Source of the DNA: Phytoseiulus persimilis
Taxonomy: Eukaryota; Arthropoda; Arachnida; Mesostigmata; Phytoseiidae
NCBI GenBank assembly: GCA_037576195.1
Contig: CM075102.1
Span: 22,006,745 to 22,070,744, forward strand
Direction: 5' to 3'
DNA length: 64,000 nt
Numbering within the stretch: the first letter of the stretch is position 1; every line of letters begins with the position of its first letter. The position numbers were made by a program, and so were the translations under genes. The notes beneath the pieces were generated by a model, which was not told where the DNA came from, did not search any database, and saw only the letters and a list, made by a program, of their open reading frames with translations. Shown here in pieces: positions 36,692 through 48,439 of this stretch.

Positions 36692-39113
36692 CTACGAGGA
36701 CTCTTTATTCAGATTCTCGACGATGCTGAACCTGAAACCTCTCTCGCGGAGCCGTTGCGGCAGTGACGTCGCCTCAAGAGCGAATCCGGGTGTGAGGTGG
36801 CCACCCCTGAAACGGAAAGAAGCGAAATTAGTTGAATTAGAGAGGGAAGAATGCCAACGAGCAAATTCCTTCTGTGAAGAGGACTGACTTCATCGGAACC
36901 CGATCCGTTTCTTTCAATAAGGAAATCGCGCTCTGCACTAAGCAGATAGAAGTTGTCATGTAGCCTTCAGGCCCATCGACTCTGACGATAATCCGGTGAG
37001 TGGGTTCTTTGTCTCGGGGCTCGTCCTTCAGCCACCCCTCTCCAATACCTGCAAAATGGGTCAAAACTTCATCATTCTATTCATCAGCCCTGTTCAAACC
37101 GACGATACTTCCCGGAGAAGGTTCACGCCAGCTTCGGAATGAGGAGGCGGAGGAGATTCAAGCTCCATCAGCAAAAATCGTTGGGGGTATTCGGCACCCT
37201 TCCGAAGCTTCTGGCATAGATTTCATACCCGTACCAATCATTGAGGGCCTCACCAATCATACTGAAACTGCTAGTCAGAACTTGTTCCCTCGTCGGTCCA
37301 CCTCGTCGGAACATTCCAAGCGTCAGCAGAGAAGTGTAGTTTTCCAAGAGGTCGCGCCCGCGCGAGAACTGTGATAGAAATCCCAGGATAGCAGGAACAT
37401 ATGTTAGCTTGGCAATCTGAACATTGGACTCATCGTCTGAAACGAACAACTTGGCCCATGAGTTCGTCGACCGAGAGCGTCCTCGTGGCGCGTCGGATCC
37501 ATTCAACGCGAACATCATCGCAGCGCCTGAATAATTTTCTGCTGCGAAAATCACGTAAGTGACCTCCATATTTTTCGGCCTTCAAGCCCTCCTCTAGAGA
37601 TAGAATCCTGAGACTCTTCTACTGGCTCTCTCTACGTACATAAGCGGTTCTGGATTTGTGTCCTCTGATACTGAGGATTGATTTCTCGGCGGAAGAACTC
37701 CGAGTGATTCATGACGGGTTTGTCCGCCCCAACTAGAGGCAAGCTGAATCCAGGTATCTCTTTTCGGCCGGTTATGGCTAGCCTGCAAAGATGTCCTGCT
37801 CTATGAACGCTGCATGAGCTCAATCTGCTACACGAGTGGTTTGCAGGGGAAGAATATCTAGCCGAGAAAGGCTCCTCATTAATGCGTTCATCTTGTTTCA
37901 ACTCGCGTCGATGTCGGTGTGATGAGAGACTGACCACAATCGCTTCCGGAATTCCACTTTCTGCCACGGTTGTTTGAAGACGGTCCTCCGGGCTTCTTCA
38001 CGAATGGCCGGCATTTTGGTCAAGTTCTTGGATATCTGTACCAAGGAGTTGAGAGTACCTGGAACGGCCCATCATTGAGATCTGAGGAATCACTTAGGAG
38101 GGGAATCTTGTTCAGCGAGGTTCTCCGTCCAGTGTTCCAGCCGAGAGAATGACAGCTCATAGGCGTTACCTGTGTTCACGGCGGATCCATGCGGGCCTTC
38201 ACGGAAAGTCACGTATGTTTCGAAGGTGTTCAGGTGACCGGGGAAGTGTTCCTTCGCGTATAGGAGGAGCACTTCCCCCACGACAGAACCCAATCCGGCG
38301 GTTGATATTATTATTGTCCCTGAATGTATTCAGAATAAGCTCATGGAAAAGTTCAGAAATATCGCGGTTCCAAACTCGGAAACGTTGAACGGAGCTCACC
38401 TGTGTCTAATGCTTTTTGGTGGTACTTGTTCCGCATCGCTTCGTTGAAATGAAGTTCGCCACTCAAATCGAGCATGTGAGTGCCGTGTGCAAGGCAAGCC
38501 TTGATCATTTGCTCTCCATGAACTCTGGGAACAGAATGGCACACCTTGTAAACATCGGCGATGTTCAGTTGTGATTTCAGTAAATTCGAATAAGATCCAG
38601 CGCTCCCTCACGTGTAGGGACCGACAGTGTTCAAAATGCATCGAGTTCTCTTCGCCATCGCCGAAAGCGACTCTGGCTTGTCGACATCCGCTTCGATGAC
38701 AGTTGTGCTGCTCAGATCGGTGCCGACCCATGATGAAACCTGGAGGAAAAAGGAGTTCCGGGGCACTGAGTTGGGGGCTTTCTTCTCCGAATCACAACGT
38801 GGGGTTCGAGAGTGTCGATTGGGAGAATTCGAGCGGCACAATTATTCCCGTGAACTCTACCACAAACCTCATGCAGGGCTCCAGAAAGCTTCTTCGGATT
38901 ACGACCCGCAACGGCCCATTTTATATTGTCGTTGGAGCTCTTGTGGAGCTGTTCGATGCAATAGCGACCTGAAAGATGGAAGGCATCGATCGAGTTCACG
39001 GAAGGTATGCAATGAAGGCCATGCAGGAGGATAGAGAAGAGGGACATAGACTTCAGCTTGCCTGCTAATCCCGTCGCGCCGAAAACCACGATGTCAAACT
39101 CTCGGTCGTCCAC
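36692..39113 (-). CDS. Sccpdh: Saccharopine dehydrogenase-like oxidoreductase, copy A
   Basis: Homologue of SCCPDH, a Rossmann-fold protein whose substrate is not well established. Ten exons: 39,062-39,113, 38,868-38,968, 38,612-38,739, 38,400-38,524, 38,170-38,319, 37,935-38,058, 37,640-37,782, 37,254-37,436, 36,889-37,048 and 36,692-36,806, giving 426 residues. Marks are VVFGATGLAG, KWAVAGRN, NTVGPYT, DLSGELHFNE, a hydrophobic segment VPAILGFL and VDGPE-GYMTT. All intron phases equal those of copy B, and exon 9 is one codon shorter. Oddities: the codon where copy B has ATG is GTG, and no in-frame ATG lies between it and an upstream stop; intron 1 begins GC (GCAG|GCAAGC); and the family motif GFDS-P is here GLGSVV. 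The frame is otherwise open, so this may be a working gene with a hidden 5' exon, or a copy in early decay. Confidence 0.88.
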
Positions 39114-40832
39114 GTCGAGCTGTGAAAGTCTGTTCTCAGCACAAGCGTCAAGTATTGCATATAACTCTTAGCAGAGTGATGGTTCTGCTCTGCGTTTACA
39201 CAACAAGAATTTTCACCTTCGAACCAGCTGCAGTTTTTTTCTGCGATTCGGTGGACTCTCTTCGCACGCAGTAAACCAGGGGAACATTGCACTTTTCGAG
39301 GCGCCTGCCTGCGAAACTTCCTTTGAGAACGATCACACTCCTTCCATTACAGCATGACAAGGAGCGTCTCTGAAGCACGCGATCACAGCTGATATTCCGA
39401 CTCCTTTGGGAACGGAGCGAATTTAGTCGAATGGATATTCCTGAACAAGCCTATCCCTGTCACCTGAGTTCGTGGATCAGGGTTTTGCGGATCAAGCAGC
39501 ATGAACGAACGATGTTTCGTGATCATGGAAAACATACGAGCTACGGAGCCCCCGGTTGGGAAAAATAAATCAATCACTTTTCATCAACGACACTGGCAGC
39601 CCAAACCGTCAGAAACTCCCTGAAAAGGACTAAGAGGATCTCAACTTGGGAAGACAGCAACAATCGCTTGGAGCGATGCTCTGAATCTCGAGTCGATGCC
39701 CGGCTGCCGAGGTGAGCGAGCGGTACTTTTCCGAGTTAGCGAAAAGATCTAAGAACGATGATCTCGATAGAACTCAATCCATCTCCCCAACGGCGGATGT
39801 GTCAATCATTCATTCTCACTCTCATCCATCTCAACTCTCTCCGGAAGTTGAGGAATCATGGCACACATTCCGAGGAAGCGCTTTAATGACGCCAGAAATC
39901 CCATGTCATTCGGTTCCGACATCAAGGTATACTGATTCCGCTCTCTAGAAAGTGTTTTTACCTTGCAACTTCATTTCTGAGCGGCAAATACCGAAGCAGC
40001 GTCTCGGACCGGCCGGGCACCGATAAAAGGAGTGTGAGCGACTTCATGAGGAGCTTTAGACCACGCGAAACTTCGTCAATGAGCTCATTCACTGATCCTC
40101 GTCGATGCCACAGATTCACGGTCGAGGTCTGATACAATTTCGATGAGTTTTTGTGCCCTTCATTTGTCGGCGCTCTGTGACGTGCAGCCTATACCTTCTC
40201 GCTGCGTTGAAATCTACACACGGGAGTGTTGACTTACACCCAGCCGTGGCGCGACACAGAGTCTCAACCGTGAGGGAAATTCGAGCTCGAGCTCTCGCGA
40301 ACCCTTGCCGAAAGAGAGGCGCCTGACACTGAGGAACCTCAATGATGTGGAAAGTTAGAGAACGGACGTTCTTGTCTCTTAGTTCGGTGAGGAGCCTTGT
40401 GATCGCTGTACATGGATATCGCTGGCTTTCACATGCAGTACTCCGGAAGAGGGGTATGACAGGAGTGTGCAGGATGAGACAGCAATCCAGGGAACCTTGC
40501 TCCACCCGAAATTTCAATAGAACTCCGACTAGAAGTTTCTGTTGATCGACTATCACGGCGCGCTCTCGTTGATATCGATCGATCAGTTTTATTGTGGATC
40601 CATTAGAGCTAGTAATTTCGTAAATAATTATTCAATACGATCCAGATCCAGTCATGACGCCGAGTTGACAGAGCTACCGGACGTGAAACTACGCTATCTG
40701 GTGCGTCTATCTGTCTTCCGTCAGCAGGAATCGAAGATAAGTGAGGCCCTTTCGGACAGATCTCTCATTCCTTCGGAAACCTATCGCTCAGAACTTTGAA
40801 TATCGTGTGCCATGCTGGAGCCATTCACTGAA
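39114..40832. other. Intergenic between the two oxidoreductase copies
   Basis: 1.7 kb with no recognised gene. It should hold the promoter of copy A and the 3' UTR of copy B. TTTATT at 40,588-40,593 is AATAAA on the minus strand, 240 bp after the stop of copy B. A 146-codon minus-strand frame at 40,116-40,556 has no recognisable motif. Confidence 0.5.
40588..40593 (-). terminator. Poly(A) signal, oxidoreductase copy B
   Basis: AATAAA on the minus strand, about 240 bp beyond the stop codon of copy B. Confidence 0.45.
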
Positions 40833-43032
40833 CTACTCTGGACCAAAAGTTTTCTCAACAACGCTGAACTTGAATCCGTTCTTGATAAGTCGTTCTAACA
40901 AGGTCGTGGTTTCCAGAGCGAAGCCTGGAGTGAGATATCCTCCCCTGGGGAAGATGCGAAGCAGACCGTTAGAAACACTTTTCTCACGATTCTCCATCAA
41001 CAGTGTACCTATGAGAAAGCCTTGGGGAAGATCATCTCACTTCAGTGGAATATAGGAATCCTCCTTCAGTAGACAGATAGCTGTTTGCACCATGCAAATC
41101 GACGTGGTCATGTAGCCGACTTCAGGTCCGTCGACCCTGACGACGATTTTGTGCCTGGGTTGCTCCTCGCGGGACTCTTTCCGAAGCCAACCGTATGCAA
41201 CACCTGCGGCAACTCTCGGGTTTTCATCGTTCGTATTCACGACCCACTCATAACGAGAGACGTTCAGAAAATATTCGCTACAATCAAATCGGGGAATATC
41301 TCACCGATGGTCGTAAAACCGCACGTTAGAACCTGCTCCCTTGTGGGTCCTCCTTTCCGGAACATACCAAGTGTGAAGAAAGATGGGTATCTCTGGAGCA
41401 ATATTTTTCCCACCGAAAATTGTGAGAAGATTGCGACGATCATGAAAATGAAGGTCAGTCCGAGTATTTGAAAGAAAGACTCGTTGTCTGAAATGGACGA
41501 TCCTTTGCGTCAATCAGCTGAAGGCTCAATCGGTTCCTAAACCGTTGGCATGGAAAACATGTCCTGTACTCACACAAGTGGGCTTGGACTTGCACGCGCC
41601 GGTATTCGGGGTCGATCTCGCGACGGAAGAACTCGGAGTGATTCAGAACGGGCTTGTCGCCTCCGATGAAGGGGACATTGTACCCTGGAACTTCCTGCCG
41701 CTTTGATATCATGAGCCTGGAACGGAAAAATTGCATGGGTCTTAGATTCGGTACGTTTTCCCAGAAGTCTCGTGTGGTTTGTGCCGATACAGGGGACAGG
41801 AGACATGGGGACCAATCGAGGACTCACCTTAAAGGATTACGGTGCTCTACTCTTTGCCATGGTTGCTGGAAAACAGTTTTCCAGGCCTCCCCACGAATTG
41901 CGGGCATCTTCCATATGTTTTGACAGATCTGAACCACTGAGTTGAAGGTACCTGGAACAACGGTTTGTTCCAACGAGGTCGGCTTCCCCAAATGGAGAAC
42001 TCGACGCCAATGAATTGATTCCGTGGATACGACGATTCGCAGCGGGAATACAGTCTCCTACCCGTGTTAACCGCGGCTCCGTGATCTCCCTCTCGGAATG
42101 TTACGTACGTCTCCAGGGTATTCAGGTTTCCAGGGAAATTACGTTTCGCGTACAGCAGAATCATCTCACCAGGAACGGAATCAAATCCAGCCGTCTGCAG
42201 AATTATGACACCTAGATCGACGAAAGGGTCAAGGAGTGCTGGGGCGACAGTGAGTATCGAAGAATCAGAGCTCGCACGCCGAAATGCAGTGCAAACGCGA
42301 ACCTTTTCGTAGCGCTTCTTGGTGGTATTTATTGCGCATGCTCTCGTTGAAATGTAGTTCGCCACTGAGATCGAGCAAATGAGTGCCTTGTTCAAGGCAA
42401 GCCTTGATGACTTGTTCTCCCCAAAGTCTAATGGAAATGTGAGAGAAAGGGGAATCCAGCGATTTTTCAGGGGTGAATATTCGAAGCATGGAAGCAACGC
42501 ACTCATCGCGTCGTTAGATGACGGGGACTCACGTGTAAGGCCCGACGGTGTTCAGAATGCACCGGGTTCTCTTCGCCATGTCCGAAAGAGTCTCAGGCTT
42601 GTATACGTCGGCTTCTATAACAGGCGTTCCGCTCAAATCGGCGTCGACCCACGAAGAAACCTGACAGAGAATCCAAATAAGGGCCCACTTTCTGAAAACC
42701 AAGTCTGAAGCAGAGGAACATGCATATCGAGGGAGGGCGGAACGAATTTTTGCAAAACCCCACAGACCTCTTTCAGAACCTCAGAGAGCCTCGTGCGGTT
42801 ACGACCCGCGACGGCCCATTTGATCTCATCGCTAGAGCTTTTGTGGAGTTGCTCTATGCAGTAGCGACCTGCGGGGGATTGGAGCAGAACATTCATGTTC
42901 GCGCACGGTTTTGTCATCGCTGGGGGCTCTCGATCCCAACGTCCTGGAGATCGCCAACAGCCTCGTTATCCTGCGCTTACCTGCCATACCCGTCGCTCCA
43001 AAAACCACGATGTCGAACTCCCGATCGCTCAT
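40833..43032 (-). CDS. Sccpdh: Saccharopine dehydrogenase-like oxidoreductase, copy B
   Basis: Intact homologue of SCCPDH, upstream of copy A. Ten exons: 42,981-43,032, 42,768-42,868, 42,533-42,660, 42,303-42,427, 42,062-42,211, 41,828-41,951, 41,574-41,716, 41,305-41,487, 41,041-41,203 and 40,833-40,944, giving 426 residues (human 429). It starts at a normal ATG. Marks are the nucleotide-binding VVFGATGMAG, KWAVAGRN, NTVGPYT, DLSGELHFNE, the conserved AGFDSVPGEM, HSEFFRREI, a hydrophobic stretch LTFIFMIVAIF, and VDGPEVGYMTT, followed by the C-terminal GGYLTPGFAL. In the human family the hydrophobic stretch is a likely membrane anchor. Intron 1 has a regular GTAAGC donor. Intron 2 uses GTCTGT, matched in place by GTTTGT in copy A. 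With copy A it forms a head-to-tail tandem duplication. Confidence 0.95.
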
Positions 43033-44801
43033 GATGAACTAGAGCACAAGTGTGTGAGCTTTCCCGGAAATCCTCCGATGTAGCAGTCTTTGGAAAAGTG
43101 TCTATCTGCGGCTTTAAGTATCCTTTCGTCAGATGGGGCCCAGCTGTCGAACGTTGCTGTCAGCTGGCAGAGCGTTGACATGAACGGGAAGCCGTAGAAT
43201 CACCGCGCTTTTCGATGCGCCGGCTAACAAGCCCTTCTCACGGAATGATGACGCGCCTTTCGTAGCTCCTGGAGTGTCTGGGGAAGGGTGACGAGGATGA
43301 AGCGATCCCGTGTTATTTTCGCCGTTTCCAGAGTATGAGCCGCTCACTCTAAGAAGTCACTGTGAATATCCCTATCGAGTGAGCGTGAACACCGGAACGT
43401 CGTTTGTATAATCGTCGCGGCTGTCCAATCAAAGTCCTCAGAGATTAGCAGACCGTTGGAAATGTCCCATAACCGTTGAGGGCGGGATTCCGGACTGCGA
43501 GGGCTAATGATTCGGGATTTGTCACCCGTATTTCTGAAGCTCGAGCTTTATCCCCGATGAATGCCACATTCAACGCTAACCTAATTTCGAGGAGAGCCTG
43601 AAAGCTGAACTTCCAACCATGATCCCGATAAACGATAGCTCTCTGAGCTCGCTTTTGTGATCCGTAACCTCCCGAGAGAATTCCGTTCTGTCTCACGCGG
43701 GATCGTCTCCAATCGACAGGAGGCTTCAATGGGTTTGCGGAGGTTGCGACGCCTAGTCGGCATCATGCCGTAGCGCCGAAACGAGTGCCTGCATAAGACT
43801 TCCGCAATTCCAGGGATGCTCAAGGTTTGAAGGGCCTCTTGGGTGGTAAAATCGAGAGGAAGGTTCGGCTCGACTCGCCATTGAAGAGTCGACTCGGCTC
43901 AAGTTTTCGCCATTGGAAAATTCTCCAAATTCGGTTCCTCTGAGACGTTACGGCTGTAGACACGCGAGTTTGGCTGAGAAAAGTCGATGATTGACCTCGC
44001 TGTAGGTTCGATCGCTCGCAGGTTCTCGAGAACTGGAGTTTGAACGCTGAGCTCGACAGCGTTAGAGCTGCACCCTATTCCGAATCGAGCATGAGCCCTC
44101 AAAACCTGTTCGACCTTCATTTGGAGTCTCGGCGGCCGCGTCTGTGAGGCCACCAAAGCAAAAAAAAAAACCTAACTCTGAGCAGGTCTTCGGAACGAAA
44201 AACTCATTCGATTCGCGCGATGGCATATCAAAATACAAGTCAACCCACTCGCTACAGATAGGAAAAAGAAGCGCCCGGTCGGACCATTGCTTGCCAAGTC
44301 ATGCTCAAGATGACGAACACGAAGAAAGTGCCCCACCTAAGCTGACAACCCCGCGTACTCGTAACCGATATCTTCGCCCCAATGCGAAGAACTTTGATAT
44401 GCGCAGTCGTGTTATCATATCCACCCCAAGTACTTCTATCTGGAATTGTTCGTCGGATGATGCATCGCATCGCCGCCCGCTCTCATTCTTCAGGGTCGCA
44501 CGGTTTTTCGGTCGCCATTTTGAGTTTCAATCGTTGTGGAAGAGGCGTACCATCGAGCCGAGGAAGGAATGAGCATGTACTTTTGCTTTCCGCCCCCCCC
44601 CCCCCAACCGAAATTCCTGTACACGCCACTGACATCCACTCGGCGATACAAATCGAGGGTTTAATGAACGAGAATCGCTGCGCTAGTCTTTCCTGAATCA
44701 CTCCATGAGGCGGATCTCTTATATTCGTAGTCGTTGCAGGGATCGCTTCACTGAGCAGTGAAAACGGCCACGACAGCGATACATGTGATGCTTCATTACT
44801 A

Positions 44802-44902
44802 GAGCCTGGAAGTTTAGCTTCGAAATTATTGCATCGATCGCCCGGGATTGATTCATTGCAATGAAGGGATAATTTCGAAAAATCACCTAAACTTCCAGGC
44901 TC
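44802..44902. repeat. Foldback (inverted-repeat) element
   Basis: The arm GAGCCTGGAAGTTTA (44,802-44,816) is repeated exactly in reverse complement at 44,888-44,902. An inner arm, TTCGAAATTAT (44,819-44,829), is matched at 44,869-44,879. The loop contains the 14-bp palindrome TTCATTGCAATGAA (44,852-44,865). The 101-bp unit could form a long hairpin. It may be a tiny foldback or MITE-type element. No target-site duplication is clear. Confidence 0.8.
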
Positions 44903-45944
44903 CATTCATTACAGTGGAACATTCGCTGCACGATGTCGGAATCATACGGGAAACATATTTGCTATCTACACACAGCGAACACGAGCAGGATCTCCTTGAG
45001 GTCGCTCATCGGTGTCGAGGGAGATTCTTGGGCTACAACGGATAATTCTCCCGAAGTTACGATCAGAGGAAGAGAAACCGTCGCACATCGCTCTCCCGAA
45101 GCGAGGATTCCCAGCTCACCTATTCGTCTCTGTCACACAGGTGGCATCCTAAGGACGTTCAATCATTCGGATGCTGATTCATGAACGTAGACGGGCTGGC
45201 CTTCTCTAAATCCTGTATCGAAATTCGAGAACTTCGGGTTCGAGTCATGAGAAACGCCCATTTGGCTCCGCTCGGATCACATATAGCTGAATCGGCTCCG
45301 GATTCACCCCTAAAAATAGAGTTGAAACAAAGAGCGCTCCGGGGCGATCTACCAATGGGATGGCCGAGTGGTCATTGCCCTCTCTGCACATCACTAAGAA
45401 TCGCTCGCCGTATAACCGTCATACGCCACTTGTACTACCACTGTCTAGTGCGGGACGTCCGGGCCTGCCCTGAACTACCGCTCGAGTTCTTGCCCTCCGA
45501 GGATACCGCCCTGGTTCCCCACCACGGTATTCGCTCAGCGGGGAAACCAACGAAACGACCGGCCTGCCGCACTCCGGTCCAGACTAATCGATTTCCCGCA
45601 CGAGGTTATCGATGAAAAAAACGTGGAAGTTAGATATCTGAGAGAATTTCGTTTTCCTGAGAATGTTTTCGTTTTGTTCGAATTCAACTCTGGATACGAC
45701 AACCTTCGATAAAAACATCCTCTGACTGACAATACGACCGTCAGGTCGTATTGTGACCCATGAACCCACGCTGGTTTCAACACCGCTTCTGACCTGCCTA
45801 CATTAGCGGATACAAAACACCTCCAGACGAATGATATATCTAGAATTTCAGTAAGAAAATCCGCTGCTGCTAACGCTGTCGAAAATGGAATCGATTGCAT
45901 GCTTCATAATCGCAACACATGTCTCTCACACAATGGGTATTGTG

Positions 45945-45950
45945 TATAAA
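45945..45950 (+). promoter_or_regulatory. TATA-like box, carboxypeptidase promoter
   Basis: TATAAA (in GTGTATAAATGG) lies 62 bp before the ATG at 46,007, with no other gene between. The distance suits a TATA promoter with a short 5' UTR, as in tissue-restricted digestive genes. It rests on one short motif only. Confidence 0.4.
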
Positions 45951-46006
45951 TGGAATATCAGACTTTGAAACGAGGAGGAATCTCACATTTTGGAGGGACC
46001 TTCAGT

Positions 46007-48439
46007 ATGTTCGTATTACTGGCGACCGTTTTCCTGGTCAGCCTGGTTGACGGGACAAATGAGGTTTTGGACTATGAAGGGTGAGCTCAAGCAATTTCTC
46101 AGCTCCGAGGAGAGTTTCAGGAGCGGATTGCTACCTCCCTGAAAATTTGCCGTGATGCCCAAATACTGTTCCTCTAATCGCGGATACTTCACCGAGTCCC
46201 TCCTCCAGGTCCATGGTCCTCTCCGTGACGATACAAGACAACGATCAGTTCTGGCATATCCGGTCACTCCGCGATCAGGGAAAAGTCTGTTTTTTTCTTC
46301 AGACGTTTCCTTTCTTGGAAAATTCTGTTCCACATCACTTCGGATTTTGAGATTTCTGGTCCCGCACTCGGGACCTATTCTCATAGCCATATTCCTTCCT
46401 CAGGTAGTTTTTATGAATGAAGGCCCAATCAATCAGCGGCCCGGGCGACTTGTTCTCTTGGTAGAGAAGCAGAATTTACCGGAAGTTAATGAGACCTTGG
46501 CCATTCTACACACCCCTGTTGAGGTCGTCTCGAGTAATCTTCAGGAGTGAGTTTGGCTGGGACTCACGCTCTGCCTGATTCAATTCCTAGATCACGTTGG
46601 AACAGCAATCAAAGCGTTCATGAGAGGGCCTCTATCCACACGAGTTCACGTTACAGGTGGCTCGATCGGGAAAACGGTGGCGCGCTCTCGTATAGTGTGG
46701 GTTTAGAAGACGGACCTTTCAACCTCATCTCTTACCCCTCTTACGAACAAATTGTGAAACATATCGATTTCTACGCAGCCGATCGATTGCGCGGGAAACA
46801 CGTGACCAAGTTCATCACCGGGACAAGTTATTTAGGAAAACCCATCGTGGGAGTCAGGGTAAGAGTCAAGTTGCTAATTGACAGCGATTCGCCTCACTTT
46901 ATCTGCGCTGGAGATCACTCGTCCCGATGTTATTTTTCCTCAACTTCTGAGATTCTAGTCATCGATCTTCTTTCACCTGAAGCCATCTTTCGTCATCAAT
47001 CCGAGACTATCGGAGCCATCTGACCTTTCCAATGCACTTGGCAGTTCGATCGAGGGGACACTCGCAACAAGCCCGTGATCCTCTTCGAATGTGGAATCCA
47101 CCCAAGAGAGTGGATTTCAATCACTACCTGCGCCTGGATGATCCACGAATTCGCTTTCAACGCTGCGAAGCATCGAGATATTCTCGACAAGTATGAAGTC
47201 CGCATCATCCCATCTGTAAATCCCGATGGCTACGAATTCACCAAAACTGTTGAGTATCCCTCTCATCTTAGATTGCTTGATGGCAGAGAGGTCGAAAGCG
47301 GTATGCGGCATCGCGAACGGTTCGGCTGCATTCCCACCTACCGCTCACGATCTGGGGGTTCCCAGAACGGTTTGCGTTACGCCTGTTCTCTTAGGGCCTA
47401 CCTCCGTAACGTAATCTTCGCGCAACTAGCTAGGGAGGCGGATAGTCGACGCGAGCATGAAACCACTGCGTCGTACGGTCGAACTAAAGATTCGTGTGCA
47501 GACTGAGAAAAAGAATGACGACAATAATCCTCTCAGCGACGGTTCTGGAGAGGCAACGTGAGGCCGAGCGACAGAGATCCGAAATGCAGAGGCGTGGATA
47601 TAAACCGGAATTTCGACATCGGGGAATTCTGTGGTGAGAAACCATTAGATCGGTTCGCGTTCTCGACCGAAACTCACGATAACGCCTGATTTTTGAGCAG
47701 TTTCGCAACCGACCTGTAACGCTGCGCGGCTTACTCTATCTTGCAGGACCAGGAACCAGCAAAAACCCTTGCGAGGAAGAGTACTGCGGAGACGGCCCGT
47801 TCTCCGAACCGGAAACGCAAGCTCTGAGGGACGCTATATCTGAAGTCAAAGATCGACTCCACTACTACATCGCTCTCCACGCTTTTGGTATTGAGAAACC
47901 ACTGAGAAGCTGGAAAGTGACCATGGAGAGTCAGGGTTGAATAAGTGTCTCCCGGAATACCTCACCACGAAGTTGTTTCCCCCCCAGGCCAGTTGTGGAT
48001 GTATCCTTACTCATTCAAGACCGAAGCTGCCGCGGATACCGAAGCCTTGCACCGGAAAGCAGCTGTCGGCGCCCGAGCGATTGAAGAAGTTTCTGGGAAA
48101 AAATACACAGTCGGACCGATCGCCAAAACTCTCTGTGAGTGAAACTTGACCGGAACACTGCATTTTCGAAACTTTGGCATCTCTACTGAGAGCGGACAGC
48201 TCGATCGAATATTGTTTTCGATATTCCACCATCCCTGTTCCCGCATTCCAGATGCCGTCACCGGTTCTTCGGTGGATTGGGCGTATGAACAGGGTGCACG
48301 CTTCGCCTACGTGATCGAGCTCCCGCCGAGCTTCAACGTAACGAAGAGCGGAATGGGTTTCATCGTTATGCCTGAGCAAATCAGACCAATAGCTGAGGAA
48401 ACTTTCCATGGGATAAGGTCGATGATTCACGCTGAGTAA
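46007..48439 (+). CDS. M14 zinc carboxypeptidase (A-type), secreted zymogen
   Basis: Secreted pro-carboxypeptidase that removes C-terminal residues from peptides, probably digestive. Nine exons: 46,007-46,080, 46,209-46,284, 46,404-46,546, 46,657-46,858, 47,045-47,248, 47,537-47,633, 47,747-47,887, 47,988-48,134 and 48,252-48,439, giving 423 residues (human CPA1: 419). A signal peptide (MFVLLATVFLVSLVDG) leads into a propeptide starting EVLDYEG and MVLSVTIQDNDQFWHI. The zinc ligands are His184 and Glu187 (GIHPREW) and His310 (ALHAFG). Arg238, Asn256/Arg257 (VDINRNFD), Tyr362 and catalytic Glu384 (VIELPP) are all present, in register with bovine CPA numbering. The position matching residue 255, which sets specificity, is Val369 (GSSVDW), so hydrophobic C-terminal residues are expected. 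Exon 2 was found by needing phase 2 after the signal exon. It is convergent with NUP107. Confidence 0.95.

Larger units (their letters stand above)
43033..46006. other. Intergenic between divergent genes
   Basis: 3 kb between the ATG of oxidoreductase copy B and that of the carboxypeptidase. I recognise no gene. It contains an A-tract (about 44,160), a C-tract (about 44,588-44,604), the foldback element at 44,802-44,902 and a TATA-like box just before the carboxypeptidase. Confidence 0.5.

Noticed and set aside
40116-40556. 146-codon minus-strand ORF between the oxidoreductase copies
   Set aside because: No known motif and no clear splice links. It may be chance.
46081-46403. Direct splice from carboxypeptidase exon 1 to 46,404
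   Set aside because: The phases clash (2 against 0). An intervening 76-bp exon at 46,209-46,284 solves the frame and supplies expected propeptide sequence.
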